DNA of 61,492 bases from Kiritimatiellia bacterium (GTDB lineage: Bacteria > Verrucomicrobiota > Kiritimatiellia > RFP12 > UBA1067), in NCBI GenBank assembly GCA_028686345.1, contig JAQUCE010000017.1, forward strand, positions 1 through 61,492, read 5' to 3'. Shown piece by piece: positions 61,448 through 61,492 of this stretch. A program made the translations under genes and the position numbers. The notes beneath the pieces are model-generated. The model had not been told where the DNA came from, made no database searches, and was given only the letters and a program-made list of their open reading frames with translations. Each line of letters begins with the position of its first letter. Within the stretch, counting starts at the first letter, position 1.

Positions 61448-61492
61448 CTCCTCATACGCATTTGCTAAAAAACTCAGGTATTAACTAAGTTC

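Larger units (their letters stand above)
60809..61492. other. Right-edge spacer with hairpins and a hexamer array
   Basis: No gene is supported. It contains GTCAGCCGCATAGCGACTGAC at about 61085-61106 and a related CGTCCGCATAGCGGGCGAC at about 61152-61170 (both hairpins around CGCATAGCG). It also holds the CGGAGT array (61245-61274) and, at the edge, the group II intron-like stretch on the minus strand. Confidence 0.6.

Overview
The window looks like chromosomal DNA from a Gram-negative bacterium of the PVC superphylum, most likely Kiritimatiellota, Lentisphaerota or Verrucomicrobiota. This is inferred from gene content, not from a marker gene. The supporting content is Cys-type sulfatases in tandem, a HzsA-like cytochrome/propeller protein fused to a formylglycine-generating-enzyme (FGE/SUMF1) fold, two secreted autotransporter-associated beta-strand repeat proteins, a two-component-propeller histidine kinase, a short exosortase with its dedicated target, many lipoproteins, and intergenic space full of short palindromic repeats. 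No rRNA, tRNA, CRISPR array or prophage was seen.

Region 0.5-8.6 kb (+ strand): a DUF456 membrane protein, a secreted clan-A-like glycosidase and a one-iron superoxide reductase form a tight run. They are followed by the large HzsA-like/FGE-fold protein and an iron-containing alcohol dehydrogenase with a clear terminator. Region 8.9-25.4 kb (- strand): a zinc-ribbon/GspG-like protein with rnk, a large beta-strand repeat protein, an orphan propeller sensor kinase, two sulfatases, a Ser/Arg-rich single-pass protein, and an overlapping exosortase/MSEP-CTERM pair. Region 25.6-34.6 kb (+ strand): a small lipoprotein, a TPR membrane protein, a FecR-like protein, a PpiD/SurA-like chaperone, a UDP-glucose dehydrogenase broken by one extra base, and a LamG/beta-strand repeat protein.

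Region 34.7-44.0 kb (- strand): ten collinear genes. Upstream lies a three-gene corrinoid methyl-transfer cassette: a B12-binding protein, a UroD/MtaA-type methyltransferase fused to a thioredoxin-like domain, and a CobW-type GTPase. After it come a conserved unknown, leuC-leuD, a ParA ATPase, a CNNM-type membrane protein, a ZntB-like transporter and cobO. CobO (corrinoid adenosylation) and the cassette share a cobalamin theme.

Region 44.1-61.5 kb: a REP-associated tyrosine transposase (RAYT) sits between clusters of its probable target repeat (core TTAGGGACAGGCACT), with a further inverted cluster at 57.3 kb. Next come a SWIM/SNF2 helicase (+), then on the - strand arsC, an LpoB-YcfL-COG3014-type lipoprotein group with a PEGA-like protein and an LA_2272-like surface protein, a eukaryotic-type xylulokinase, a small PqqD-family protein and a gingipain-like (C25) peptidase. 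The right edge carries a structured stretch that resembles the 3' end of a group II intron entering from outside the window.

The most interesting material is the corrinoid/UroD-thioredoxin/CobW cassette, the exosortase pair, a repeated uncharacterised domain inside the 10.3-13.1 kb protein, and several dispersed palindrome families, including a perfect 48-bp palindrome and a 117-bp nested inverted repeat.
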